Both the position numbers and the translations under genes were made by a program. DNA of 64,000 nucleotides from PoT sp049331405. GTDB lineage: Bacteria; Planctomycetota; Planctomycetia; Isosphaerales; Isosphaeraceae. Shown one piece after another: positions 24,865 to 34,305 of the stretch (position 1 is the first letter of the stretch; every line of letters begins with the position of its first letter). The DNA lies in NCBI RefSeq assembly GCF_049331405.1, contig NZ_CP186274.1, positions 5,704,001 through 5,768,000 on the forward strand, read 5' to 3'. The notes beneath the pieces were generated by a model. That model made no database searches. It was not told the DNA's origin and worked only from the letters and a program-made list of their open reading frames with translations.

Positions 24865-25896
24865 ATGAGCCACGAAGATCGCGTCGCCGGGACGCTGCTC
24901 GGGACCGCGCTCGGGGATGCACTCGGCCTCGCGACGGAAGGACTGTCGGCGCGGCGGATAGCCCGACGATTCGGGCGGATTGAGGGGTTCCGGCTGCTGG
25001 GGCGCACCGGGTTCGTCTCCGACGACACCGAATTATCCGCCCTGATTGCGCAGAGCCTCATCCAGGAGCCAACCGACGCAGAACGCTGCGCCAGGGCCTT
25101 CCGGCGCTCGCTGCTCGGTTGGTGCTGCCGGCTCCCCTGGGGCGCCGGGCGAGCCACCTTGAAGGCGGGCCTGCGGATCGGCCTGGTGATAACACCCAGC
25201 GGCGTGATGTCGGCCGGCAACGGCGCGGCGATGCGAGCGGCCGTGATCGGCTCGTTCTTCCACGAACGCCTCGAGTCGAGGAACCTCTTCGGCCGGGCCC
25301 TGGCCGAGACGACGCACTGCGACCCGCGTGCGGTCGAGGGGGCCCTCTACGTGGCCGAGTTGGCGGCGGCCAGCGTGCGTGGCCAGGGATCCGCCTCGCG
25401 CGAGGATGTGCAGGCGCAGGCACGTCGGATCGTGACGATCGACGCGCTGGGCCTCGCCGTCGATGAGGCCGCGGAGCTTGCCAGGTTAGAGGTCGACACG
25501 CAGGCCGCCGCCTCGCGGTGCAAGACCACCGGATTCGTCGTGCATAGCGTGGCCTTCGCCACGTTCGGCTTCCTGCGTTATGGCCAGGATCCGAAGCTTG
25601 CGCTGACCGAGGTCATCGGCGCGGGGGGCGACACCGACTCGATCGCGGCGATCCTGGGGGCCTGGCTGGGAGCCTATCATGGCGTATCCGGGCTCCCGGC
25701 CGACCTGATCGCCCGGATCCACGACGGCCCGTTCGGCCCCACCCACCTGCGGGCCCTCGCCCATGCCCTGAGCCGGCTCCAGGATGGGGAGCCGGCCGAG
25801 GCTCCTCGCTACTCGCCCGCCAGGGCATTCGCGAGGAACCTCGCTCTCTTCCCGGTGATCCTCGGGCATGGGTTCCGGCGGCTCTTGCCGTTCTGA
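24865..25896 (+). CDS. ADP-ribosylglycohydrolase family protein
   Basis: A 343-residue all-helical DraG/ARH family protein. The first metal/ADP-ribose motif is GTLLGTALGDALGLATEG near residue 10, with FVSDDTELS (about 50-58) supplying acidic magnesium ligands. The C-terminal motif VIGAGGDTDSIAAILGAWLG gives the conserved Asp pair. Family members remove ADP-ribose from proteins or small molecules. In a genome without an adjacent toxin, the target cannot be named. The ATG at 24865 is chosen because family homology starts there and GGTG lies upstream. The gene converges with the sialidase with a one-base gap between stops. Confidence 0.9.
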   Translation: MSHEDRVAGTLLGTALGDALGLATEGLSARRIARRFGRIEGFRLLGRTGFVSDDTELSALIAQSLIQEPTDAERCARAFRRSLLGWCCRLPWGAGRATLKAGLRIGLVITPSGVMSAGNGAAMRAAVIGSFFHERLESRNLFGRALAETTHCDPRAVEGALYVAELAAASVRGQGSASREDVQAQARRIVTIDALGLAVDEAAELARLEVDTQAAASRCKTTGFVVHSVAFATFGFLRYGQDPKLALTEVIGAGGDTDSIAAILGAWLGAYHGVSGLPADLIARIHDGPFGPTHLRALAHALSRLQDGEPAEAPRYSPARAFARNLALFPVILGHGFRRLLPF

Positions 25897-25897
25897 A

Positions 25898-27085
25898 TCA
25901 CTTCCCCGAGGGGGCATCCCCCTGCATGACCCACTCTTCGTTGAAGGCGGTGTGCTGGATCGTGCTCCCCTCGCCTTTCAGGCGACGGGTATAAGTGGTG
26001 TGGATCAGGCCGTCCTGGGTCTGGAGCAGGGACGGGTAGTGGAAACGGTCCTGCTCGACGCCGGTCTTCTCGACGTGCCGGGTCCACTTCCAGGTCGCCC
26101 CTTCGTCGTCGGAGACGGAGAGGGCCAGCGAGTTCCTCCCCTTCTGTGCGTCGTTGTAGATGATGGCCCAGTGGCCGTTGGCCAGCCGGATGGCGTCGAC
26201 GCCCGCGCCGGGGTTCTGGAGCGTCGAGTCGGTGACCGGCCCCCAGGTCTGGCCGTCGTCCTTCGAACTGCTGAGCCGAATCTGGTGATGTCTGCCGTTA
26301 TCTCGCATGAATGCGACAATAGTTCCATCATTCTTGCGGACGAGGCTCGGCTGGATGTTGCCGAACCCGAGGATCGGGGCGCTCGTCGCCCAGGTCGCCC
26401 CCTTGTCGTCGCTGATAGCCATGATCGAGCCGTCGAAGGTGTCGGAATAGAGCGGCAGGAGCCAGCGCCCCGAGGGCAACGCCAGCGGTCGGACGCGCGG
26501 CATCCAGCCTAGCCGCTGGTAGAGCTCATCCTTCGAGCGCTCGGTGTAGCGGTTCAGGAGTTCCTTCTCCCCTTTCGCCTCCGCCTCGGACAGCGAGCCG
26601 ATCGCCTTCGCGACGGCCGTGTCGAAGGCGCGCGGGGTCATGTGGATGACCCCTTCGCGGAACCAGGGCAAGGGGCCGTCATGCTTGCCGTCATCCCTGG
26701 CGACGGCGAACTTCAGCAATGCCCCTTCCCAACGGTGGTCGAGGATCGTCGGCCAGAAGAGCCAGATCGTACGATCGGGGGCCGCGAAGAGCGCGGGGTT
26801 GCAGTCGGGATACCCGGGGGTGTCGGCGAGGGTGAAGCGCGGGCTCCAGGCCTTCGCCCCGCGCTTGAACCACGAGCCGAGGACCACCACATCGTCCGCC
26901 TTCCGCTCCCCGCTCCCGCGATACCAGGTCGCGAGCAGGTCGCCGCCCGAGGTCTCGGTCACGCAGGAGGCGTGATTGTGGATATCCTCGGGCGCGAAGA
27001 TGGCCCTCGTCTCGAAGAAGGGCTCCGCGCCCAGGGATCGGGTCGCGGCGAGGGCGATCAGGGCCAGGGCCAACGGATATCGCAT
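25898..27085 (-). CDS. Exported sialidase/neuraminidase-like BNR-repeat protein
   Basis: A 395-residue six-bladed beta-propeller of the sialidase superfamily. A signal peptide (MRYPLALALIALAATRSLGA) opens it. At least three Asp-box (BNR) repeats are visible: SDDKGATW, SKDDGQTW and SDDEGATW. The central PRVRPLALPSGRWLLPLYSD is characteristic of the sialidase-like group that is common in planctomycetes. Many of these act on glycans, but exo-alpha-sialidase activity is not proven for this branch. Together with the sulfatase 3 kb away it fits degradation of complex glycans. The ATG at 27085 is chosen because it starts the signal peptide. Confidence 0.88.
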   Translation of the reverse strand: MRYPLALALIALAATRSLGAEPFFETRAIFAPEDIHNHASCVTETSGGDLLATWYRGSGERKADDVVVLGSWFKRGAKAWSPRFTLADTPGYPDCNPALFAAPDRTIWLFWPTILDHRWEGALLKFAVARDDGKHDGPLPWFREGVIHMTPRAFDTAVAKAIGSLSEAEAKGEKELLNRYTERSKDELYQRLGWMPRVRPLALPSGRWLLPLYSDTFDGSIMAISDDKGATWATSAPILGFGNIQPSLVRKNDGTIVAFMRDNGRHHQIRLSSSKDDGQTWGPVTDSTLQNPGAGVDAIRLANGHWAIIYNDAQKGRNSLALSVSDDEGATWKWTRHVEKTGVEQDRFHYPSLLQTQDGLIHTTYTRRLKGEGSTIQHTAFNEEWVMQGDAPSGK

Positions 27086-27296
27086 GTCGGGGCTCGTTAT
27101 TGAGGGAGGACGCTTTGCGTCGTCGCAAGAGGGCCTCGAGCGGCCGAGGCCGTCCGCAACGATACGAGGCCGGGGCCAGGGCGAGCAAGGGAGTGGGGCG
27201 TCGAAACCGATCGCATTCGTTTCCAAGGTGGTTTCCCACTCGATCGTCCTCGACTACGATGAGGCACTCGCCGGACTGACTCGCGTCGTCTCGTCG

Positions 27297-27797
27297 ATGG
27301 ACTCCTCAAGCAGCATGCGACTTCCTCGGCTCACCGTCCGTCGGCTCAAGAGCCTCGCCCTGGCCTCGGCCGGGTCGATGGCCTGGCTGCTCGCCCTCGC
27401 GACGGTCGGGGATGAGAGGCTCGCGCTGCTGGGAATCGGCCTGATCGCCTTGATCGACCTGACGACGGCTCTCCCCTTCCTCGGCTACGTCTTCGAGGTT
27501 GGCCTGCCGCCCCCCGATCCCGGAGGCCCCTCGCGCAGGCCCCCACGCCTGCCCAGGCTCACGAGCCGCCGCCTGATCGAGTTCATCCTGATCGTCACAA
27601 TCGGATGCACGGTGGCGATGCTCGTGAACCGCCTCCCGCGACGAGGCCATGATCCCCGACCGCCCACAAAACAGCCCGACCGAAGAGACGTGTCAGGGGC
27701 CATGGATTCGACGATCCGTTTCCCGCGAGCAACGTCCCGAGTCCGGCCGCGGATGTCGGAACCCTTGAATGACCCGGCGGTTGGGTGTCCCTCTTGA
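27297..27797 (+). CDS. Small hypothetical membrane protein
   Basis: About 166 residues with two or three hydrophobic segments: LKSLALASAGSMAWLLALAT, LALLGIGLIALIDLTTALPF and EFILIVTIGCTVAMLV. Two short basic motifs of similar form (RLPRLTVRRLKSL and RLPRLTSRRLIEF) precede the first and last segments. These hint at an internal repeat of a cytoplasmic motif plus membrane helix. No family is recognised. The start is uncertain (27297 or 27315), no strong ribosome-binding site is seen, and the last 40 residues look low-complexity. It is divergent from the sialidase gene. Confidence 0.5.
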   Translation: MDSSSSMRLPRLTVRRLKSLALASAGSMAWLLALATVGDERLALLGIGLIALIDLTTALPFLGYVFEVGLPPPDPGGPSRRPPRLPRLTSRRLIEFILIVTIGCTVAMLVNRLPRRGHDPRPPTKQPDRRDVSGAMDSTIRFPRATSRVRPRMSEPLNDPAVGCPS

Positions 27798-28108
27798 CGA
27801 AGGGTCCGGGGTTCTTTTTAATTCACGGCGATTAGGTGTTCTTGGGGATATTGTCGATGTGAGCGCCGAATCTCTCGGGAATGATGAGAGAACGGGGGAC
27901 CCAAAAACTTGGGGCGAATCGCGTCCAAGGACGCGACGGGGCACCTTCGGCTCCGAGCCCGACAGCTAACCTCGTAGGCGTCCGAGGGGAATTTCCCGCC
28001 AGGTCGATCACTTCCGGCCAGCGATTGCCGGCTTCGTGGAGCCGGCCCCCATTGCAGGTGACCCCCCAAGAACTCTAGAAAACGATCGGGAAGGAAAAAC
28101 GGTCGACC
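27798..28108. other. Upstream region of the permease, imperfect direct repeats
   Basis: 311 bp without a gene. Two imperfect direct repeats occur: CGGCGGTTGGGTGTCC near 27776 and CGGCGATTAGGTGTTC near 27826, about 50 bp apart. The T-run near 27815 could end the upstream transcript. The rest must contain the permease promoter. Confidence 0.35.
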
Positions 28109-30133
28109 ATGCTGGCCACTGGGGAACGTCCGCGCGAGTTGCATTGGTATCACGCGGGTCCCATGCTCTTCGGCGACTGGGGCACCAGCCGCCTCTACGT
28201 GCTCGGTCTGGCCTTCGCCTTCAACGGCAGGGCCTCGTTCTGGTTCGTCGCCCTGATGAGCGTGCTGCTCATCGGCGTCGGCTGGAGCTATGAGATCATC
28301 TGCCGCCTCTTCCCCGACGGCGGCGGCGTCTATTCATCGGCCAGGCATCGCTCGCAGCTCCTGGCGGTCATCGGGGGGTTGCTCCTCTGCGCCGATTACG
28401 TGGTGACGGCGTCGCTCTCTTGCCTCGACGCATTCCACTACCTCGAGGCGGCATTAGGCTTCCACGGGCTCGCGATCTTCGGGATGCCCATCGAGGCGAT
28501 CCTGGCGGCCATCACGATCTTATTGATCGGCGGGCTCAACTATTTCGGCCCGGCGAAGGCGGGGACGGTGGCGATGTTCATCGCCATGGCGACGGTCGCG
28601 CTCACGCTGGTCATCGGCGTCAGGGCCGTCTTGCACATGACCGGCCTCGTGCCGATCCACGACCCGGCCATCGGGCCGCTCTCGCTCGAATCGCCGCTCA
28701 AGGACGGGGTCTGGAAGTCCTGGATCGGCTTCACCGAGATCGTCCTGGCCCTCTCTGGCGTCGAGGCGATCGCGAACATGACCGGCATCATGGTCCAGCC
28801 CGTCCAGAAGACGGCGCGCAAGTCGATCATCCCGGTCCTGATCGAGATCGTGCTCCTGAACCTGATCCTCGCGGCGGCGATGAACACGCTGCCTGACAGC
28901 ATCCTCTACAGCGCCCCGAAGACGCCGGCGCACACCGACGACATGCTCAAGGTCATCGCCGTGCATTACGTCGGCGAGACCTTCGCCAAGGTCGCGTCGG
29001 TCGTCTTCGCGGCGCTCCTGCTCTCGGCCGTGAACACGGCCCTGGCCGACCTCGTGTCGATCCAGTTCATGCTCTCGCGCGACAAGGAGCTGCCGAAGGT
29101 CTTCAGCGGGCTCAACAATTTCGGCATGCCGATGCTGCCGCTCCTGATCGCGGCGATCGTGCCGGCGGTGGTCGTGCTAGTCTTCCCCAACGTCACCGTG
29201 CTCTCGGGGCTCTATGCCATCGGCGTCGTGGGGGCGATCGCGATCAACCTCGGTACGACGTCGACCAACTTCGAGCTCGCCCTCAAGGGGCACGAACGGC
29301 TCCTGATGATGGTGCTCACGGTCGTGATGATCGCGATCGAGAGCACGATCTGCGTGGTCAAGCCCGACGCCCGAGGGTTCGCGCTTCTGGTCCTGGTGAC
29401 GGGCCTGGCCGGCCGGCTCGTGACGATCGTGACCAACCGCGCGGTGCCGCTCACCAAGTCGGCCCGCACGGGGTACGTCACCTTCGCCGTCGCCGCCATC
29501 GCGACCGAGGTGCTCATCACCGTCCTGGTGGGGCATACCTGGATGGGCTTCGGCCTCTCGGCCCTGGTGGCCGTGGTCGTCGGAGCGGCGAGCTACCGGA
29601 CCCAGGCTTATCGCGCGGCCCTGATCGCCGCCGAGCACGCCGCCGGGCCGGCCGTCACCGCCAAGAAGCCGTCCATGATCCAGCCGGGGGCGTATACGCC
29701 CAAGGAGCGGATCATGGTGGCGACCCAGGGGAACCCGAAGCTCATCGAGTTCGCCATCAAGGAGTGCAAGAACCGCCAGGCCGAGCTCGACATCCTCTTC
29801 GTCAGGCACCTGGCCGTCACGCCGATGGGCCCGACGATCCCCCCCAAGCTCGAGGAGGACGAGCAGGCCCTCTCCCTCTTCGAACGCCTGAGAGAGCAGG
29901 CCAAGAACGTGGGCGTCCCGCTCCGCCTGCTCTACGGCGTGGCGCGAGACATCCCCGACGCGATCCTCGACATGGCCGTGACCCACGGCGCCGACCTGCT
30001 CTTGCTGGGCACGACGCGCCGAGGCACCCTCTGGAAGGCCATGAAGGGGGACGTCATCCAGGCCGTCGCCGAGCAACTCCCCGGCAGCATCGACCTCCTG
30101 ATCCACGCCGGCACGCCCGACAACGAGGCCTGA
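28109..30133 (+). CDS. APC-type amino-acid permease fused to a UspA domain
   Basis: A 674-residue protein. Residues about 15-510 are an amino acid-polyamine-organocation permease with about twelve hydrophobic segments. It opens with WYHAGPMLFGDWGTSRLYVL and GGGVYSSARHRSQLL, and contains FTEIVLALSGVEAIANMTG, the helix-6-like region that often binds substrate. After a linker (KKPSMIQPGAYTPKERIMVA) residues about 535-670 form a universal stress protein domain (ERIMVATQGNPKLIEFAIKE, ADLLLLGTTRRGTLWKAMKG) with the GxxxRG-like loop that often binds ATP. The likely role is nucleotide- or stress-gated amino acid transport. A GGAAGG ribosome-binding site precedes the ATG. Confidence 0.92.
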   Translation: MLATGERPRELHWYHAGPMLFGDWGTSRLYVLGLAFAFNGRASFWFVALMSVLLIGVGWSYEIICRLFPDGGGVYSSARHRSQLLAVIGGLLLCADYVVTASLSCLDAFHYLEAALGFHGLAIFGMPIEAILAAITILLIGGLNYFGPAKAGTVAMFIAMATVALTLVIGVRAVLHMTGLVPIHDPAIGPLSLESPLKDGVWKSWIGFTEIVLALSGVEAIANMTGIMVQPVQKTARKSIIPVLIEIVLLNLILAAAMNTLPDSILYSAPKTPAHTDDMLKVIAVHYVGETFAKVASVVFAALLLSAVNTALADLVSIQFMLSRDKELPKVFSGLNNFGMPMLPLLIAAIVPAVVVLVFPNVTVLSGLYAIGVVGAIAINLGTTSTNFELALKGHERLLMMVLTVVMIAIESTICVVKPDARGFALLVLVTGLAGRLVTIVTNRAVPLTKSARTGYVTFAVAAIATEVLITVLVGHTWMGFGLSALVAVVVGAASYRTQAYRAALIAAEHAAGPAVTAKKPSMIQPGAYTPKERIMVATQGNPKLIEFAIKECKNRQAELDILFVRHLAVTPMGPTIPPKLEEDEQALSLFERLREQAKNVGVPLRLLYGVARDIPDAILDMAVTHGADLLLLGTTRRGTLWKAMKGDVIQAVAEQLPGSIDLLIHAGTPDNEA

Positions 30134-30175
30134 CCCGACAAGGCTTTGCACCCTCGAATCGGCTGGGCCGCCTCA

Positions 30176-31616
30176 TCAGGCGGTCCAGCGGTTCGCCGGG
30201 CATCGCTCGTGCAGGAGCCTGGCCTTGGCGGCCGTGATGCAGCCGCAGACCCGACAGCGCACGCCCGTGTGGAACTCGCAGGTCGCGCAAGTGGCGAGGC
30301 GCTCGCGGTAGAGTTCCGCGGTCGCGGTCTTGAACCCCGATCCGACGAACGTGACCATCGCCTTGGCCGCGGTGATGGCCATGCGCAGCAACCCCGGCCC
30401 CTCGACGGTCGGCCCGGGCGCCGGCGCGGCCGCCGCGCCCACGAACGTCGGCCTCGACGAGAAGCCCCCCGAGCTCAGCGACGGCAACAAGGCCGGCTCG
30501 CCCCCCAGGCTCGACCGATAGTTCGCCAGGTGGTGGGCATACCAGTCGGCCGCCGGGTTCCCGAGCCGTCGCAGGCGGTCGACGGCGGCGGAGGCATAGC
30601 CGATCGCCTGGTCGCGATTCCCGAGCTCGGCGTGCTCGATCCCCGCCCTCCAGAGCAGGTCGGCCTCGTGCTTCACGTCCCCGAGTTCTGCGGCGATCGA
30701 CCAGGCCTGTTCCAGGTGCGCGAGGCCGCCGTCGCGGTCGCCCAGCGCCAGGAGCACCTGGCCGAGTCGGTCGAGCGCGAGCTTCTCGCCGTAGCGATCC
30801 CCCGTCTGGCGGGCGAAGTCCAGGACCGGGATCACCAGCTCATAGGCCCTGGCGAGATCCCCCAGGGTGTGCGCGGCCTGTGTCAGATTGCCGAGGACGT
30901 CGACCTCGAGGGCCCGGTCGCCGAGCCGCCTGGCCTCGCCCAGGGCCTGCTCCAGCACCTGGCTCGCCGAGCGGGCGTCGCCGGCATAGAGGTGGGCCAG
31001 GCCGAGGTCGGACAGGGCCAGGACCGAGAGGCGGGCGTCGCCGCGGTCTCGGGCGGCCTTCAGGGCCCGCTCGGCGATCTCCCGGGGGCCTCGGCGGGGG
31101 CAACGCCCCTCCCGCCCCGGCCGACGCGACCTCGGCCTGTGGCCTCGCGAACTCGATGCCCGAGATCAGGAAGAGGCCCGCGCCGATCTCCTGGCACCCC
31201 CGGCTTTGAGCCCAATTCCCCCGGATCCTGGCCACGTCGAGCGAAGCCCCGGCAGCCTCGGCCCAGACGAGCCGCCGATCCGTGCGCTTCGCGCCGACCT
31301 GCTCGCCCGACTCGCCGTTCGGCAAGGTCCAGCCGTGATCCGCGCCTCGGCTCATCAGCTTGCGCGCAAGCTTTCCCAGGGAGAGGCCCAACGCCTGGCG
31401 GACCTCGATTGCCACCACTGGGACGGACAGGAGCCCCCCGTCGGCGTCGGCCGATGAACCGGCGATCGACGCGATGCGCTCCCAGGACTGGAAGCCCCCC
31501 TCGCGCCTGCCGGGCAGCCAGAGGACGACCCGCCCTTCCGAGGCCGGCTCGACGAGGATTCCCGGGGCGATCGCGAACGACCGCCCGAACAACTCGATCT
31601 TCGTTTCGGAGGCCAT
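30176..31616 (-). pseudogene. TPR protein with Cys-rich tail, interrupted by a frameshift
   Basis: Two frames make one protein. The first starts at ATG 31616 (MASETKIELFGRSFAIAPGI), a globular N-domain running to about 31095. The second continues to the stop at 30176 with TPR repeats (LEQALGEARRLGDRALEVDV, IEHAELGNRDQAIGYASAAV). The frames meet near 31081-31105, where two G5 runs on the plus strand (C5 in the mRNA) invite slippage. The tail has a compact cysteine domain: CATCEFHTGVRCRVCGC, then KARLLHERCPANRW, matching the CxxC...CxxCGC...K...CP...W pattern known from phage and bacterial small proteins. Whether the frameshift is real, recoded or a sequencing error cannot be told here. Confidence 0.7.
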
Positions 31617-31882
31617 GATGGTCGGGCTCGGCTCGAGCAATTCGTGCGTGGAGACGGATCCATTCCTACTCCGACTAGCATAAAGCATCGACGGCCAATC
31701 AAAGCAGGGGACTTGTCGGGAGGGACATCCCCTCAATCGAAAAATCAACGCCCAGGACGGCAGCCGGCGGGGGATGGAGCCACGGGAATAGGCTCTCATT
31801 TGCGAAAAAGCTCGACGCGAAGGGTCTTGCGGGCGAAGATTGTAGAAGAGACCCGCCCCCCCTTGCCCGTCGAGACGGCTCG

Positions 31883-34300
31883 ATGGGCACGAAACTGGAT
31901 CTGAGGATGTCGAGCATGACCGCCGGCCGAATTCCAGGCGGATCGGGCCTCTGGAGCGCGACCCTGCTCGTCGCGCTCGGCCTCTGGGCCGCCCAGGCCC
32001 GAGGCGACGAGGCTCCCCCCGTCTCGTTCAACCGCGACGTGCGCCCGATCCTGTCGCAGCACTGCTTCCGCTGCCACGGGCCGGACGCCGGGAGCCGCAA
32101 GGCCAAGCTCCGGCTCGACATCGCCGACGACGCCAAGACCCTCCTGGAGAGCGGCGCGGCCGCGATCGTCCCCGGCAACCTCGACGAAAGCGAGTTGATC
32201 GCCCGGGTCATCAGCGACGACGCCACCGAGATCATGCCCCCGCCCGAGGCGGGCAAGCCTCTCACCCCCGACGAGGTGGAGACCCTCAAGCACTGGGTCT
32301 CCCAGGGGGCGAAATGGGACGAACACTGGTCCCTCGTGCCGCCGAAGCGCCCTTCATTGCCGACGGTGAAGGACACCTCCTGGCCCGGCAATGCGATCGA
32401 CCGATTCATCCTGGCGAGGCTCGAGGCCGAACGCGTGGCCCCCTCTCCCGAGGCCGATCGGACCACGCTGATCCGCCGGCTCTCGCTCGACCTGCTCGGC
32501 CTCCCGCCCGAGCCCGAGGAGGTCGACGCCTTCCTCGCCGATCCTCGCCCCGACGCCTACGAGCGTCTCGTCGACCGCATGCTCGCCTCGCCCCACTACG
32601 GCGAGAAGATGGCGGTCGGCTGGCTCGACCTCGTGCGGTTCGCCGATACCGTCGGGTATCACTCCGACGTCAACCGCTCGATCACGCTCTATCGCGACTA
32701 CGTGATCAAGTCTTTCAATGAAGACTTGCCGTTCGACCGATTCACGGTCGAGCAGCTCGCCGGGGACCTGCTCCCGGATCCGACCCCCTGGCAGAAGGTC
32801 GCCTCGGCCTACAACATGCTCGGCCTGACCACCGAGGAAGGCGGGGCCCAGGCGAAGGAGTACCTGGCACGCTACGCCGCAGACCGGGTCCGCAACGCCG
32901 GCTCCGTCTGGATGGGGGCGACGCTCGCCTGCGCCGAGTGCCACGACCACAAGTACGACCCCTATTCCACCCGCGATTTCTACGCCTTCTCGGCCTTCTT
33001 CGCCGACCTCCAGCAGCCGGGGGTCGGCACCCCCAAGCCGACGCTGGAGATGCCCTCGCCCGAGCAAATCGCAAGGAGATCCAGGCTCGCCGCCGAGGTC
33101 CACACGCAAGAGGCCGGGCTCAAGGCGGCAAGCTCCCCGGAGGATAAAGCCAGGGCCGAGAAGCGGCTCAAGGCGAGCAAGGCGGCCCTCGCCAAATTCG
33201 AAGGTTCGATCCGACGCACGATCGTCGCCGTTCCCGGCCCCCCTCGGATCACCCGAGTTTTGCATCGGGGCGACTGGATGGACGAGACCGGCGAGGTCGT
33301 CGAGCCGTCCACGCCGCATTTCATGAAGGCCCCGGATCGGCCCAAGGGCCAGCGTGCCAGCCGGCTCGACCTGGCCCGGTGGCTCGTCTCCTCCGAGCAC
33401 CCCCAGACCGGCCGCGTCGTCGTCAATCGGCTCTGGAAGACGTACTTCGGCTCGGGGCTCTCGGAGTCGCTCGAGGACCTCGGCTCGCAAGGGGAGTGGC
33501 CCACGAACCTGGAGTTGCTCGACTGGCTGGCCGTCGAGCTTCGCGAAGGGGGCTGGGGGATCAAGCCGATCGTCCGGCTCATGGTCACCTCAAAGGCGTA
33601 TCGCCAGTCGTCGCAGCCTCGCGAGGAGCTGGCCAACGTCGATCCGGCCAACCGGCTCTACGCGAGGCAGACGTCATTCCGGCTCCCGGCCGAGACGATC
33701 CGGGACGGGGCCCTCGCCGCGGCCGGGATCCTCGTCAATCGGGTCGGCGGCGAGAGCGTTCGGCCCTATCAGCCCGAGGGATACTGGCGGTTCCTCAACT
33801 TCCCCCCGCGCAATTACACCCCGAGCGTCGGCCCCGATCAGTATCGCCGAGGCCTCTACATCCACTGGCAGCGCACCCTGCTGCACCCCCGCCTGCTCGC
33901 CTTCGACGCCCCCAGCCGCGAGATGTGCACGGCCAACCGGCCGACCTCGAACACCCCGCAGGCCGCCCTCGCGCTTTTGAACGACCCGAGCGAGGTCGAG
34001 GCCGCCCGCGCCCTCGCCACCAAGGCCCTCAAGGAAGGCCCGGCCGATGACGAGGGACGCCTGGGCTGGATCTGGCGTCGGGTCCTCTCCCGCCCTCCGG
34101 TCCCTTCGGAGCGGGCCGTACTGTCGGCGCTCCTGGCCAAGCACCGGGGCGAGTACCGGGCCGACCGCGAGGCCGCTAAGCAACTCCTGGCGATCGGCCT
34201 GATCCCGGCCGATCCCGCGCTCGATGCCGCCGACCTCGCCGCCTGGACGTCGGTCGTCCGGGTGATCCTGAACCTCGACGAGACGATCACGAGAGACTGA
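31883..34300 (+). CDS. PSCyt1/DUF1549/DUF1553 c-type cytochrome protein
   Basis: An 805-residue exported cytochrome-domain protein of the planctomycete cassette type. A signal peptide (LWSATLLVALGLWAAQARG) is followed by the PSCyt1 motif FNRDVRPILSQHCFRCHGPD with haem site C61xxCH65. DUF1549 (AIDRFILARLEAERVAPSPE, LLGLPPEPEEVDAFLAD) comes next, then DUF1553 (ASRLDLARWLVSSEHPQTGR, VVNRLWKTYFGSGLSESLED). The roles of these domains are unestablished. The DUF1501 gene starts five bases after its stop, so the two form an operon and probably act together outside the cytoplasmic membrane. In-frame ATGs at 31907 and 31916 are alternative starts. Confidence 0.92.
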   Translation: MGTKLDLRMSSMTAGRIPGGSGLWSATLLVALGLWAAQARGDEAPPVSFNRDVRPILSQHCFRCHGPDAGSRKAKLRLDIADDAKTLLESGAAAIVPGNLDESELIARVISDDATEIMPPPEAGKPLTPDEVETLKHWVSQGAKWDEHWSLVPPKRPSLPTVKDTSWPGNAIDRFILARLEAERVAPSPEADRTTLIRRLSLDLLGLPPEPEEVDAFLADPRPDAYERLVDRMLASPHYGEKMAVGWLDLVRFADTVGYHSDVNRSITLYRDYVIKSFNEDLPFDRFTVEQLAGDLLPDPTPWQKVASAYNMLGLTTEEGGAQAKEYLARYAADRVRNAGSVWMGATLACAECHDHKYDPYSTRDFYAFSAFFADLQQPGVGTPKPTLEMPSPEQIARRSRLAAEVHTQEAGLKAASSPEDKARAEKRLKASKAALAKFEGSIRRTIVAVPGPPRITRVLHRGDWMDETGEVVEPSTPHFMKAPDRPKGQRASRLDLARWLVSSEHPQTGRVVVNRLWKTYFGSGLSESLEDLGSQGEWPTNLELLDWLAVELREGGWGIKPIVRLMVTSKAYRQSSQPREELANVDPANRLYARQTSFRLPAETIRDGALAAAGILVNRVGGESVRPYQPEGYWRFLNFPPRNYTPSVGPDQYRRGLYIHWQRTLLHPRLLAFDAPSREMCTANRPTSNTPQAALALLNDPSEVEAARALATKALKEGPADDEGRLGWIWRRVLSRPPVPSERAVLSALLAKHRGEYRADREAAKQLLAIGLIPADPALDAADLAAWTSVVRVILNLDETITRD

Positions 34301-34305
34301 CTCCC

